Source: an uncultured Collinsella sp.
GTDB taxonomy: Bacteria > Actinomycetota > Coriobacteriia > Coriobacteriales > Coriobacteriaceae
Length of the DNA: 36,655 nt
Assembly (NCBI GenBank): GCA_937997605.1
Contig: CALLFD010000366.1
Location: 1 to 36,655, forward strand
Reading direction: 5' to 3'
Shown here: piece by piece, positions 20,547 through 31,789 of the stretch
Layout of the letters: every line of letters starts with the position of its first letter
Numbering within the stretch: the stretch's first letter is position 1
Position numbers and translations under genes: made by a program
Notes under the pieces: generated by a model
Databases searched by the model: none
Seen by the model: only the letters and a program-made list of their open reading frames with translations
Told to the model about the DNA's origin: nothing

Positions 20547-22007
20547 ATGAGCGAGTACGATTCCCAGCGTCCCCAGGATGCGGGCAACGCCGGCGAGACC
20601 CAGCAGCAGCCGCGCGTGCAGGTGGAGTCGACGCCTGCCGACGGCAACATTCCCTACGTGCAGGCCTACGACACGCAGACCGGAAAGCCGCTGGGCGGTC
20701 AGCAGGTCGTGAACAAGCACACAGTGGTCAAGACCAAGACCAAAAAGCTGCCGATCTTTATTACAGCGCTTGCCGGTTGTGCATGTGGTGCCCTGCTGGT
20801 CATTGCGCTCATTATGAGTGGCACGCTCAACATTGGCGGCGGAAAGAATGCCGTGACGGCGGGTGCTTCGGGTTCGTCGACGCAAAAGATCACCATTGAC
20901 TCCGAGGATACTACGCTGGCCGAGGCCGTTTCCGCCAAGGCTCTGCCCTCCGTCGTTTCCATCACTGCCACTTCGAGTGGCAGCCAGAATGGCTCGCTTT
21001 CGCAGTCTGCTGACGAGTCGGATGGCTCGGGCAGCGTCGGTTCGGGCGTGGTGCTCGATACCGAGGGCCACATCCTCACCAACAACCATGTGGTTGATGG
21101 CTACGACCAGTACGTGGTGACCATGGACGACGGCACCACCTACGAGGCCGAGTTCGTGGGCAACGATGCCTCGAGCGACCTGGCCGTCATCAAGCTCAAG
21201 GATGCCGACGCCTCCAAGCTCACGCCGATCGAGATCGGTGATTCCTCCAAGCTCAACGTGGGCGAGTGGGTCATGGCCATCGGCTCGCCGTTCGGCAACG
21301 AGCAGTCTGTCTCCACGGGCATTGTGTCGGCACTGTATCGCTCCACGGCCATGAGCTCTACCAACGGTAACACTATCTATGCCAACATGATCCAGACCGA
21401 TGCCGCCATCAACCCAGGCAACTCGGGTGGCGCGCTCGTTAACGACAATGGTGAGCTGGTGGGCATCAACTCGCTCATCGAGAGCTATTCGGGCTCCAGC
21501 TCGGGCGTGGGCTTTGCTATTCCCGTTAACTACGCCAAGAACATTGCCGACCAGATCATCGGCGGTAAGACGCCGGTTCATCCGTATCTGGGCGCCACAC
21601 TTTCGAGCGTCAATGCGCTTAACGCCCGCACCAACAAGCTGAGCACCGATAGCGGCGCGTATGTGGCGAGCGTCGTTGAGGATGGTCCTGCTGCTAAGGC
21701 CGGAATTCAGGAGGGCGACGTCATCACCAAGCTGGGCGACGACGAGATCACGAGCGCCGATGGCCTGATCATCGCACTGCGCAGCCACGAGGTGGGCGAG
21801 AAGGTCGAGATCACGCTTATGCGCGGCAAGGACGAGAAGAAGGTCACGGTTGAGCTGGGCTCCGATGAGGAGTTGCAGAACCAGCAGCAGGACGACAGCT
21901 CGACCGACACCGGCAACGGCGGTATTACCGACGAGCAGCTGCGCCAGTACCTGGAGGAGCTGCTGGGCCAGCAGGGTCAGGGCCAGGGCTACGGCCAGGG
22001 CTACTAG
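20547..22007 (+). CDS. membrane-anchored HtrA/DegP-type serine protease with one PDZ domain
   Basis: 486 aa from ATG 20547 (AAAGGATCGCAGCT before it). Order: a hydrophilic cytosolic N-terminus (1-67), one membrane segment (68-92), a trypsin-like protease domain (about 115-345) with triad His181 (TNNHVVDG), Asp211 (SSDLAVIK) and Ser293 (NPGNSGGAL), a PDZ domain (about 346-437), and a Gln/Gly-rich tail ending GQGQGYGQGY. It faces the outside of the cell and handles misfolded exported proteins or processes surface proteins. An intrinsic terminator follows. The gene stands alone. Confidence 0.93.
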   Translation: MSEYDSQRPQDAGNAGETQQQPRVQVESTPADGNIPYVQAYDTQTGKPLGGQQVVNKHTVVKTKTKKLPIFITALAGCACGALLVIALIMSGTLNIGGGKNAVTAGASGSSTQKITIDSEDTTLAEAVSAKALPSVVSITATSSGSQNGSLSQSADESDGSGSVGSGVVLDTEGHILTNNHVVDGYDQYVVTMDDGTTYEAEFVGNDASSDLAVIKLKDADASKLTPIEIGDSSKLNVGEWVMAIGSPFGNEQSVSTGIVSALYRSTAMSSTNGNTIYANMIQTDAAINPGNSGGALVNDNGELVGINSLIESYSGSSSGVGFAIPVNYAKNIADQIIGGKTPVHPYLGATLSSVNALNARTNKLSTDSGAYVASVVEDGPAAKAGIQEGDVITKLGDDEITSADGLIIALRSHEVGEKVEITLMRGKDEKKVTVELGSDEELQNQQQDDSSTDTGNGGITDEQLRQYLEELLGQQGQGQGYGQGY

Positions 22008-22033
22008 CGAGCCGTTTCGCATATGCCGAAGCC

Positions 22034-22078
22034 AGAGGGGCTGTCCCGCCAAGTGTGGGACAGCCCCTCTTTTCTTAT
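22034..22078 (+). terminator. strong intrinsic terminator after htrA
   Basis: AGAGGGGCTGTCCC (22034-22047) pairs perfectly with GGGACAGCCCCTCT (22057-22070), followed by TTTCTTATT. Confidence 0.9.
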
Positions 22079-22144
22079 TGATCCGTTGGGGACGGAGGAA
22101 AACGGATCACTTGTGGCTGGCAAGAGGCCTGGTTCGTAATGGTC

Positions 22145-22347
22145 TGGACAGTTAGTTCAGATACGTATAAATCTGGGGCAGCTTGGGATGCGTTTTGAGC
22201 AATTTCTGATTGGGATGGGGCTCGAATGGGTGTTTGGAAGGGAGAGCGGGACGTTTACATGGTCTCGAGGAGCCCAAATGAGTTGAAACAGGGGTGTTCG
22301 TGCCTGATTCAGCTCTAGGATTTATACGTATCTGAACTAACTGTCCA
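22145..22347. repeat. 203-bp element with perfect 29-bp terminal inverted repeats
   Basis: Arms at 22145-22173 and 22319-22347 are identical in inverse orientation (opening TGGACAGTTAGTTCAGATAC). The 145-bp centre has no convincing reading frame. No target-site duplication is obvious at the edges. It fits a MITE-like element or a large cruciform between htrA and ligA. Confidence 0.75.
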
Positions 22348-22383
22348 CCCCAGTCTGGCGGCTGCCGATTCGGTGCGGTTTGA

Positions 22384-24683
<2,300 letters not shown>

Positions 24684-24684
<1 letters not shown>

Positions 24685-24863
24685 TGGATATAGAGAATCG
24701 CAATTGCTCGCAGGCGGAAGGGCGCACGAAGCACGCCCAAGGGCAGGCAAAAGAGCACCTGATGGCGCGAATTCGCATTGCGGAACGTGAGCGCTTGGCA
24801 GGTGCGTCTCGCGATGCTTTTGAGGCGTTGACCGAGCTAGAGACGAGGTTCGGTCTAGCCTAG
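24684..24863 (+). CDS. small ORF translationally coupled to ligA
   Basis: 59 aa; its ATG overlaps the ligA TAA by one base (TAATG), a coupling arrangement. The sequence begins MDIENRNCSQAEGRTKHAQG and ends RDAFEALTELETRFGLA, with a charged helical middle (AKEHLMARIRIAERERL). I recognise no family. The helical, charged nature could suit an antitoxin-like or adaptor peptide, but no toxin partner is present. It may also be a chance frame. Confidence 0.45.
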
Positions 24864-24965
24864 TGATACGGGCACCGTGATTTGCGTCACGTAGGTTGTG
24901 GGATCGTCGCTGATGATGTCGTCGATGGGGGCGATTTCGCGTTGCCCCGCTACGCTGCCAACTTG
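24855..24965 (-). pseudogene. possible 3' remnant of a minus-strand gene
   Basis: An open stretch on the minus strand ends REIAPIDDIISDDPTTYVTQ plus about eight residues before TAG at 24855. It reads like a true protein C-terminus but has no start, runs back into the MATE gene and hits a stop there. It could be a gene end left by a rearrangement, or chance. The gap 24864-24949 holds nothing else. Confidence 0.25.
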
Positions 24966-26296
24966 TCAAAAGCCCCGCGCCGGTTGAGCACGGTAAACGC
25001 GACGACACAGATGACCGCCGACAAAATCGACCCGCACGGCGAGGCGATACCCATGGGAAACAACGTATCGGAATAGGCGTTCGACAGCAGCCACGCGCCC
25101 GGCACGCGAATGAGAGCCACGGCCAGCACGTTGTGCGCAAAACCGATGTAGCTCTTGCCGTATGCAGCGAAAAAGCCACTAAAGCAAATGTGGATGCCGG
25201 CAAAAATCGCGTCGAAAATATAGCTGCGCATATAGCCGGTGCCGGCCGCGACTACCGCGGCGTCCTTGGCAAAAAAGCCAATAAACGCTGGCGCCACCAG
25301 CCACATCAGCACCGTGATCAGGCAGCCGTACACCACCGAGATCGTCATGGCGTCCTTGAGTACCTGACGTGCGCGGTCGCCCTTGCCCGCGCCGGCATTT
25401 TGCGCCGTGAGCGCGCTGACGGTGGCACCCATGGAACTTGGCACAATGAACAAAAAGCTGATCATCTTTTCGACCAGGCCCACGGCGGCGGCGTCGACGA
25501 GCCCTCGGTGGTTGGCGATGACGGTGATAAACATAAACGCCACCTGGATGCAGCCGTCCTGCACGGCCACGGGCACGCCAATCTTAAGAATGCTGCCGAG
25601 CACCTCGGGCTGGGGGCGCAGGTCGCTGCGCTTTACGTGGATGTTCGTGCGGCGGCTCTTGAGCCACACGAGCGCGAGGGCAACGCTGGCCGTCTGGGCG
25701 GTCACCGTGCCGAGCGCCGCGCCCACGGGGCCGAGCCCCATGTGGCCGATAAACAGAAAGTCGAGCGCGATGTTGATGATGCATGCCACGCCGATCACGT
25801 ACATGGGCGAGCGCGAATCGCCCAGCCCGCGAAAGATGGCCGAGAGGATGTTGTACGCGGCGATAAAGGGAATGCCCATAAAGCAGATACGCAGGTAGGC
25901 GGCGGTACCTTCGACTGCCTCGGCCGGCGTGCCAATGAGTGCCACGATCTGCGGGCACAGTGCAAGCAAGATGGCGGCCAGCACCACCGAGACACCCATA
26001 AAGAGCGTGATGGTGTTGCCGATGGCGGTCTCGGCGCGATCGAAGCGGCGCGAACCCACGGCATGGCCGACGATGACCGTCGTTCCCATGGCCAAGCCCA
26101 CGAGCGTCACGGTAATGATATAGAGCGTCTGCGCGCCATTGCCCACTGCGGTGATGCCGGCGGCGCCGCTAAACTGCCCCATCATGTACAGGTCGGCCAT
26201 GCCGTAGAGCATCTGCAAAAAGTACGAGAGCATATAGGGCAGGGCAAAGACCGCGATGGTCTTGAGGACATTGCCGCGTGTGAGGTCGTGTTCCAT
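24950..26296 (-). CDS. MATE-family multidrug/metabolite efflux transporter
   Basis: 448 aa with 12 predicted membrane segments in two related halves. It begins MEHDLTRGNVLKTIAVFALPYMLSYFLQMLYGMADLYMMG, the typical MATE entry with the conserved M(A)D in segment 1. MATE carriers export cationic drugs or metabolites using Na+ or H+. I place the start at ATG 26296. The frame stays open upstream to 26551, but that part runs through the palindromic repeat at 26448-26512 and is not protein-like. The ribosome site is weak. Substrate unknown. Confidence 0.92.
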   Translation of the reverse strand: MEHDLTRGNVLKTIAVFALPYMLSYFLQMLYGMADLYMMGQFSGAAGITAVGNGAQTLYIITVTLVGLAMGTTVIVGHAVGSRRFDRAETAIGNTITLFMGVSVVLAAILLALCPQIVALIGTPAEAVEGTAAYLRICFMGIPFIAAYNILSAIFRGLGDSRSPMYVIGVACIINIALDFLFIGHMGLGPVGAALGTVTAQTASVALALVWLKSRRTNIHVKRSDLRPQPEVLGSILKIGVPVAVQDGCIQVAFMFITVIANHRGLVDAAAVGLVEKMISFLFIVPSSMGATVSALTAQNAGAGKGDRARQVLKDAMTISVVYGCLITVLMWLVAPAFIGFFAKDAAVVAAGTGYMRSYIFDAIFAGIHICFSGFFAAYGKSYIGFAHNVLAVALIRVPGAWLLSNAYSDTLFPMGIASPCGSILSAVICVVAFTVLNRRGAFDKLAA

Positions 26297-26447
26297 GGGC
26301 GGGGCTTTCTGGCTGGGTTTGTTTACGTACCAGTGTAGTGAAAACCCTACAACGATTGTAGAGTCAAGGTTTGTGTTGACAGTGGGGTGAAAAAAGTCAC
26401 GCCCCGAGCACGATGCTTTGACCCCTCCGTGCCCCTCACCTCGCCTC

Positions 26448-26512
26448 AAACCATCACAACATTCGACGTTTTTTGCCAAAATCGGGAAAAGCATCGAATG
26501 TTGTGATGGTTT
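26448..26512. repeat. palindromic repeat AAACCATCACAACATTCGA, copy 1
   Basis: Arms of 19 bp (26448-26466 and 26494-26512) around a 27-bp centre. Copy 2 at 27690-27752 differs by one base over 63 bp; a divergent third copy is at 31790-31854. It lies between the divergent MATE and DUF559-like genes. Confidence 0.9.
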
Positions 26513-26613
26513 TTCTGCCACTCGACCGGGTGGAATCGCTTTCTTGTGCACGAAGGTGTGCGGACCCGTGGGCGGGGGAATAAGGTTGGTTATCCGACTC
26601 CATTGGAGGGCTC

Positions 26614-27651
26614 ATGGACCTGCCGATCGTCCTGTCCCATAAGACTGCCTGGCTGTACCACAACGTGGCACGCCCGTCCGAGCCGCTCTCGCGAGCAAGC
26701 AGCCTATACGATAAGGACTCGCCTGCTAACGAGGCGGAGCCGACCGCGAGCCTGCTCAAATTGGGACTCGATGCCAAGGGGCTGAGGGCTTCAACGGCAG
26801 TTGGGATCGTTGCCGACTATCTGGTTTCACTCGGTATTTCACGAGAAGAGCTCGATCATATCGACACGCTCGTCAACTTCGATTTTGAGCGCTCGACGCC
26901 GGCTGGATTTAGGTGCCACGTGTTTGGAGCGCCGTTACCTCCAGGCCATCTTATCGAGGTGGCGGAGGGCCTTCTGGTGGTTGATGAGGCCATGTGCTTT
27001 GTCCAAGCGGGTTCGTGGATGAGCGAACCCGAGCAGCTGGAATATGGCTACGAAATCTGTGCCCGATACCATTTGAATCATCTGTCGACGGACGATTATG
27101 TCGAGATGGGGCAGAGGTATACCGTTGCCGACTTGATTGCCTATTGCAATGAGAACCGATCTCGTCAGGGGGCTATACGCGCGGCCGCCGTGCTCAAGCG
27201 CGTGCACGATGGCGCACGTTCGCCCATGGAGACGGCCACCGCAATCATGGTCGTAGCAAAACGTTCCCAGGGAGGGCTGGGATACGCCAAGATCGAGCTC
27301 AACCATCGGGTCGATGTTCCCAACGAGTTCAAGTATCTCGCAAAGGCCGGGTATTTCGAGATCGACGTATATGCGCCTGCGAGCGGTACGGGGATTGAAT
27401 ACAACGGCTCGGACCATCTTGATAAACAGCGCAGCGCGTCGGATGCGGAGCGTATGACCGTGCTGGGTACGCTGGGCTTTAGGATGATCGTCCTCACCGG
27501 GACTCAGTTTGCCCACCAGCTGCAATTGCACCGGGCGATGAACGCCATCGCGCTCGCTATGGGTCTCAAGTGCGACCGAAGCGAAGCGTTCCAGAAACGG
27601 CAGAACGATCTGCGAGAATTCGTGATTCGGCACTGGGACGGCGGCCTTTAG
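26614..27651 (+). CDS. DUF559-like (PD-(D/E)XK-fold) protein
   Basis: 345 aa, start ATG 26614 after TTGGAGGGCTC. The C-terminal third has the layout of the DUF559/Vsr-like nuclease fold: an upstream Glu206 in GARSPMET, Asp251 in YFEIDVYAP, Glu262 in TGIEYNGSDH, then a late GFRMIVLTGTQ strand. The N-terminal 190 residues are mixed alpha/beta and unrecognised. Related two-part proteins are common as singletons in gut Actinobacteria, and some sit near abortive-infection or mobile loci. Function is not established. Two near-identical palindromic repeats in the same orientation bracket the gene, suggesting it was inserted or can be recombined as a unit. Confidence 0.75.
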   Translation: MDLPIVLSHKTAWLYHNVARPSEPLSRASSLYDKDSPANEAEPTASLLKLGLDAKGLRASTAVGIVADYLVSLGISREELDHIDTLVNFDFERSTPAGFRCHVFGAPLPPGHLIEVAEGLLVVDEAMCFVQAGSWMSEPEQLEYGYEICARYHLNHLSTDDYVEMGQRYTVADLIAYCNENRSRQGAIRAAAVLKRVHDGARSPMETATAIMVVAKRSQGGLGYAKIELNHRVDVPNEFKYLAKAGYFEIDVYAPASGTGIEYNGSDHLDKQRSASDAERMTVLGTLGFRMIVLTGTQFAHQLQLHRAMNAIALAMGLKCDRSEAFQKRQNDLREFVIRHWDGGL

Positions 27652-27689
27652 GGGCGTTCCGGCCTTTCTACGGGGCGCCATGGGCAGGC

Positions 27690-27752
27690 AAACCATCACA
27701 ACATTCGACGTTTATTGCCAAAATCGGGAAAAGCATCGAATGTTGTGATGGT
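27690..27752. repeat. palindromic repeat AAACCATCACAACATTCGA, copy 2
   Basis: 63 bp identical to the copy at 26448 except one T/A change in the centre, in the same orientation. It begins 38 bp after the DUF559-like gene. Confidence 0.9.
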
Positions 27753-27884
27753 CTGTGTTGAGGATGGGCTTGGAAAGTCCGTTTTGCTCGAAGCGACCTG
27801 TCCTGTCGTACGGGTGTCGGCATGATTCTCTCGTGGGGTATTATGTTTTCCGAAGAATAAAACGCCGCGTGAGGGGAGGGCTGC

Positions 27885-28940
27885 GTGGACGGGCGCGTGC
27901 AACATGACGGCTTTGGCCGCGATATCAACTACCTGCGCATTGCCGTTACCGACAAGTGCAATTTCCGCTGCATTTACTGCATGCCGGCCGATGGCGTGGT
28001 GCCCCGTGCGCACGACGAGCTGCTCAGTGCCGAGGAAATCGCCCGCTTTGTGCGCCTGGTGGCGGGAGGGGGCATTCGCCACGTGCGCCTGACGGGTGGC
28101 GAGCCGCTGGTCAGCCGGCGCATCATCCCGCTCATTCGCGATATCCGCGCGATCCCGCAGATCGAGGACATCTCGCTTACCACCAACGGCGCCCTGCTGC
28201 CCAAGCTGGCGCCGCAGCTCAAAGATGCCGGGCTTGACCGCGTCAACATCTCGCTCGACACGCTCGACCCCGATCTGTTTGGAAAGATCACGCGCCTGGG
28301 CCGGCTCGAGCAGACCATGGCTGGCATCGACGCGGCGCTGGCTTGGGGCTTTGAGCCCGTTAAGGTCAACTGCGTTGTGGTGCGCCGACTCAACCAGGAT
28401 GTGGCGGCCCTCGCGCGGCTCACGCTCGACCGCCCCATCCACCTGCGCTTTATCGAATACATGCCCATCGGCGACGAACACACAAGTTCGCATTGCGCCG
28501 TGGACCCTCACGCACCTACGCTCAATCCCGATCTGTGGGATGCGAGCGACACCGTGCCGAGCGACGAGCTGCGAGCGCGCATCAATGCCGGGGCCGCCGC
28601 GGCGGGTCTGGGCGAGCTCGAGCCGCTCGACATCAACGACGCTCCTGCCGGCGCGGGCCCTGCGCGCTACTGGCACTTTCCGGGCGCGGCGGGAACGGTT
28701 GGTTTCATCAGCGCCATGTCCAACCATTTTTGCGCGAACTGCAACCGTCTGCGCCTGACGGCCGATGGCAACGTGCGTCCGTGCCTGTTCAGCGATGCCG
28801 AGTATTCGGTGCGCGACGCCCTGCGCCGTGGTGATGATATGCAGGTGCTTTCGATTTGGCGCGATGCCGTGGCCCACAAACCGCAGGAACACGCGATAAT
28901 TGAGGGCACGCAACGATTTATGTCCCAAATCGGAGGATGA
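27885..28940 (+). CDS. moaA: GTP 3',8-cyclase (molybdenum cofactor synthesis, radical SAM)
   Basis: 351 aa, GTG start at 27885 behind GAGGGGAGGG. The N-terminal radical-SAM cluster is Cys25, Cys29 and Cys32 (CNFRCIYC), followed by LTGGEPL (SAM binding). The C-terminal second cluster is HFCANCNRLRLTADGNVRPCLF. MoaA rearranges GTP to 3',8-cyclo-GTP, the first step of Moco synthesis. MoaC, next in the operon after 4 bp, makes cPMP from this product. The rest of the pathway (MoaD/E, MoeA) is not in the window. Confidence 0.95.
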   Translation: MDGRVQHDGFGRDINYLRIAVTDKCNFRCIYCMPADGVVPRAHDELLSAEEIARFVRLVAGGGIRHVRLTGGEPLVSRRIIPLIRDIRAIPQIEDISLTTNGALLPKLAPQLKDAGLDRVNISLDTLDPDLFGKITRLGRLEQTMAGIDAALAWGFEPVKVNCVVVRRLNQDVAALARLTLDRPIHLRFIEYMPIGDEHTSSHCAVDPHAPTLNPDLWDASDTVPSDELRARINAGAAAAGLGELEPLDINDAPAGAGPARYWHFPGAAGTVGFISAMSNHFCANCNRLRLTADGNVRPCLFSDAEYSVRDALRRGDDMQVLSIWRDAVAHKPQEHAIIEGTQRFMSQIGG

Positions 28941-28944
28941 TCAT

Positions 28945-30243
28945 ATGGCCAAGAGCAGGTACGCCGATGCCACCAAGGCCGCTCGCAGGGCCGCGATGTC
29001 TGCCCACAAAGACGCGGCCGCGGCAAGCGATGCCGACACGTCCGTGCAGCCGTCTGTCAGCGCTGTCGTCGAGCCCGCCCGTGACGCCCGTCGCGATGAG
29101 CTGACGCATGTGGACGCCAAGGGTGAGGTGCGCATGGTCGACGTGTCCGACAAGGCCGAGACGCATCGCATCGCCATTGCTGAGGGCACCATCCTCATGC
29201 ACCCCGAGACGCAGGCCATGGTGCTGCAGGACCGCGCCAAAAAGGGCGACGTGCTTGCCTGCGCGCGCGTGGCGGGCATTATGGCCATCAAACGCACGAG
29301 CGACATCATCCCCATGTGCCATCCGTTGCTCATTACCAAGAGTAAGTGCGACATTGCGCCCATTGCTTCGGCGGGGACGCCGGCCGAGGACGTGCCCGAG
29401 GGCTGGGCGCCGGCGCGCGCGGACGGGCAGGTTGGCTTTTACGTTCTGGTTACGGCGGGCGTGACGGGCAAGACGGGTATCGAGATGGAGGCTCTGACCG
29501 GCGCGAGTGCCGCGTGTCTGACCATCTATGACATGTGCAAGGCAGTTGATCGCGGCATGGAGATCGTCGACGTGCGCCTGCTGCACAAGGAGGGCGGCCG
29601 CTCGGGCGTGTGGGATCGCGCAGAGCGTCAGGCCGCTGCTGCTGAGGCCGTGGGAGCCGCAGGCGACGCACCCGCGAGCGCACCCGTCGCCGTCGCGCCC
29701 GCAGCTCCCACTCCGGCCGTCCCCGCGATCGCGTTTATCGGCTACCAAAACTCGGGCAAGACCACGCTCGTCGAGAAGGTTATCGCCGAGCTTACTCGCC
29801 GCGGCCTGCGCGTGGGTTCGCTCAAGCATCACGGGCACCACGGCTTTGATATCGATGTGCCCGCTAAGGACACCTGGCGCCATCACCAGGCTGGATCCAA
29901 GCATGTGGGCCTCATCTGCGCCACGCGCTGGGCGGAGTACGCCGACACGCGCGAGGAGGACGAGATGCCCGCGCGCGAGTTGCTGTCACGCTACAACGAT
30001 GTCGACGTGGTGATCATCGAGGGTTACAAGACCGAGGGCTTCGACAACATCGTGGTCGCGCGCTCCGGTGTCGACCGTCTGCGCGGCAAGAGCTCGCTCG
30101 ACCTGGTCGACGGTCACACGCTGGCCCTTGCCTGCAACGAGGCCCTGGCGCGTCAGGCCTTCGACGCCGGCTTTGCGACCCGAGCCATCAACATCAACGA
30201 CGCCCGAGCCATCTGCGACCTCATCCAAGACCATCTGGCCTAA
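28945..30243 (+). CDS. moaC: MoaC-MobB fusion protein (cPMP synthase + Mo-cofactor GTPase)
   Basis: 432 aa from ATG 28945 (CGGAGGATGATCAT before it). Residues about 52-224 are MoaC, with MCHPLLITK and GKTGIEMEALTGASAA. An Ala/Pro-rich linker (about 228-260) follows. Residues about 261-432 are MobB, with P-loop GYQNSGKTT (266-274), LKHHGHHGFD and VVIIEGYKTEGFDNIVV. MoaC converts 3',8-cyclo-GTP to cPMP. MobB is a GTP-binding helper of guanylylation to the MGD form, two steps far apart in the pathway, so the join is unusual. An Ala/Asp-rich 45-residue N-terminus precedes MoaC. The frame is continuous with no sign of an error. The stop is followed by two REP-like palindromes. Confidence 0.93.
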   Translation: MAKSRYADATKAARRAAMSAHKDAAAASDADTSVQPSVSAVVEPARDARRDELTHVDAKGEVRMVDVSDKAETHRIAIAEGTILMHPETQAMVLQDRAKKGDVLACARVAGIMAIKRTSDIIPMCHPLLITKSKCDIAPIASAGTPAEDVPEGWAPARADGQVGFYVLVTAGVTGKTGIEMEALTGASAACLTIYDMCKAVDRGMEIVDVRLLHKEGGRSGVWDRAERQAAAAEAVGAAGDAPASAPVAVAPAAPTPAVPAIAFIGYQNSGKTTLVEKVIAELTRRGLRVGSLKHHGHHGFDIDVPAKDTWRHHQAGSKHVGLICATRWAEYADTREEDEMPARELLSRYNDVDVVIIEGYKTEGFDNIVVARSGVDRLRGKSSLDLVDGHTLALACNEALARQAFDAGFATRAININDARAICDLIQDHLA

Positions 30244-30282
30244 AACCTGCCAAATAGGGACAGGTTTATTTTGGCAGGTTTT
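30242..30282. repeat. palindrome AAAACCTGCCAAA...TTTTGGCAGGTTTT
   Basis: It overlaps the moaC-mobB stop codon. The arms differ from the CCACCACAAA family, but the centre again has GGGACAGG, and the right arm ends in TTTT, so it may terminate the operon. Confidence 0.75.
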
Positions 30283-30301
30283 AGCTGGGCAAACGTCATT
30301 T

Positions 30302-30339
30302 CCACCACAAAGGGGCCAGGCACCTTTGTGGTGGTTTTT
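30302..30339. repeat. REP-like palindrome CCACCACAAAGG...CCTTTGTGGTGG with T5
   Basis: Perfect 12-bp arms (30302-30313, 30323-30334) around GGCCAGGCA (one base short of the usual GGGACAGGC centre), then TTTTT. A probable terminator as well as a repeat. Confidence 0.85.
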
Positions 30340-30429
30340 GCTTTGGTACATGTGTGGGACATGTCTTACAATCTACCAAGTAGTTCATGACGGGCGAAAA
30401 ACGGAGAGAAGGGGCTTGATGCGTCCTTA

Positions 30430-30502
30430 ATGTTTCATGCGGATAGATTGATTTGACAGACGGTGGCGAATGCCTGCCGTCCGCATTCGTATGAAACAAG
30501 GA
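30430..30502 (+). promoter_or_regulatory. structured leader before the MFS gene
   Basis: GTTTCAT...ATGAAAC and CGGA/TCCG arms enclose a GACGG(T)GGC-GAAT-GCC(TG)CCGTC hairpin, ending just before the ribosome site AAGGAG. The fold could be a regulatory leader. No known riboswitch motif is seen. Confidence 0.35.
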
Positions 30503-30508
30503 GTCTCC

Positions 30509-31789
30509 ATGCTCGCCTCTCTTTTCTCAAAGCCTCAACCATCGCTATCCGTTCAGGCCAAGCGCCTGGTGGCGATGCGCTTTCTCATCTACACCGGGTT
30601 TCAGACCAGCTATTTTATCGGTGTCATCGGAACGCTCACCTATGCAGACGATGCCTCGGTCGTGGCGACATCGCTGGCCGTCCTGTTTATGAATGTATTT
30701 GTGATCCTGGGATCCTTTGCGGGTGGCGCGGCGCTTGACGCTTGGGGTCCGTGCCGGCATTTCCGGGCGAGTATCGTCGGCACGTTGGCAACCGGCGCGT
30801 CAATCCTCGCCTTTGGCAGCGCGACCGGCATCGTCCTGCTCGGCGCGGTGCTCCTGGGCTTTGTGATGGGGTTCGCCCAGTCCATCGCCACATCCTATCC
30901 GGCCTACCTCACCGACGATTCTGTCGAGCTCAAAGACATCAACTCCGCCATCGCCATGTTTTCAAACGTGAGTATCATCGTTGGCCCCACGCTGGGCGGC
31001 TTTGTCGCGGCGGCTGCGTCGTCGCGCGCGGTGTTCGTGCTTATGATGCTCTTTACAGTGCTGGCGCTCGTCGCCGGTTGGGGCTTTAGGCCGCAGACCA
31101 GCCATGTCGCCGGGCATGCGGATGCCGATTCGGCAGAGGAAGGGGAGTGTGCGGGACAAAGCCCCAACCCCGGCACATCCACCCGTGCCACCTTCATGAC
31201 CAGCATCAAGACGGTCTTCACCAACAGCGTCCTCGCCCTGCTGTTCTTCATTATCTTTCTTTCGAACTTTGGCTATGGCGCCTTCGATCCGCTGGAGTCG
31301 TTTTTCTACCGCGATGTCCTGCACGTCGGTGTTGAGTGGATGGGCTGGCTCTCGTCGGCCAGCGGTGTGGGCGCGGTGCTAGGCGCCGTGGTCGCGCTCC
31401 GCTTGCCGCCGCGCTTCGTCAGCCTCAAAACGCTGCTCGTGGCGCTTATGTCCGTGGGCCTGGGAAGCCTGCTCTACGTGGGAACGCCGTACGTGGGCGT
31501 AGCCCTTGTCGGCCAGATTGCCCTGGGCGTGGCCTGGGGCGTCGTCAACCCGCTTCACAACACGATCGTGCAAACGACGGCTCCGCTCGAGCAGCTCGGC
31601 CGCGTGAACTCGGTCATGGGCTTTGGCAACATGTTCGCCGGCGTGGCGCCGCTGGCGATTGCCCCGTGGCTGGCGGCAACGTTTGGCGTTCAGCAGACGC
31701 TCGTTGGTGCGGGCATGGTCGTGACGGCGGTTCCCGCGGCGCTGCTGCTGTTTGGACGCCGGCATTTGGATCGTGCCGCAAAGCAGTAA
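30509..31789 (+). CDS. MFS transporter
   Basis: 426 aa with 12 predicted membrane segments in two halves and a hydrophilic middle loop (about residues 206-235, rich in Asp/Glu/Ser). It begins MLASLFSKPQPSLSVQAKRL and has MRFLIYTGFQTSYFIGVIG as segment 1. The early half lacks a strong drug-antiporter motif; the profile fits the MFS enterobactin-exporter/MFS_3-like class. ATG 30509 follows CAAGGAGTCTCC; ATG 30470 upstream is inside the leader fold. Substrate unknown. The stop is directly followed by a palindromic repeat. Confidence 0.88.
   Translation: MLASLFSKPQPSLSVQAKRLVAMRFLIYTGFQTSYFIGVIGTLTYADDASVVATSLAVLFMNVFVILGSFAGGAALDAWGPCRHFRASIVGTLATGASILAFGSATGIVLLGAVLLGFVMGFAQSIATSYPAYLTDDSVELKDINSAIAMFSNVSIIVGPTLGGFVAAAASSRAVFVLMMLFTVLALVAGWGFRPQTSHVAGHADADSAEEGECAGQSPNPGTSTRATFMTSIKTVFTNSVLALLFFIIFLSNFGYGAFDPLESFFYRDVLHVGVEWMGWLSSASGVGAVLGAVVALRLPPRFVSLKTLLVALMSVGLGSLLYVGTPYVGVALVGQIALGVAWGVVNPLHNTIVQTTAPLEQLGRVNSVMGFGNMFAGVAPLAIAPWLAATFGVQQTLVGAGMVVTAVPAALLLFGRRHLDRAAKQ

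Noticed and set aside
26297..26551. 85-residue N-terminal extension of the MATE protein
   Set aside because: It runs through the palindromic repeat at 26448-26512 and lacks a ribosome site; the MATE fold starts at MEHDLTRG.
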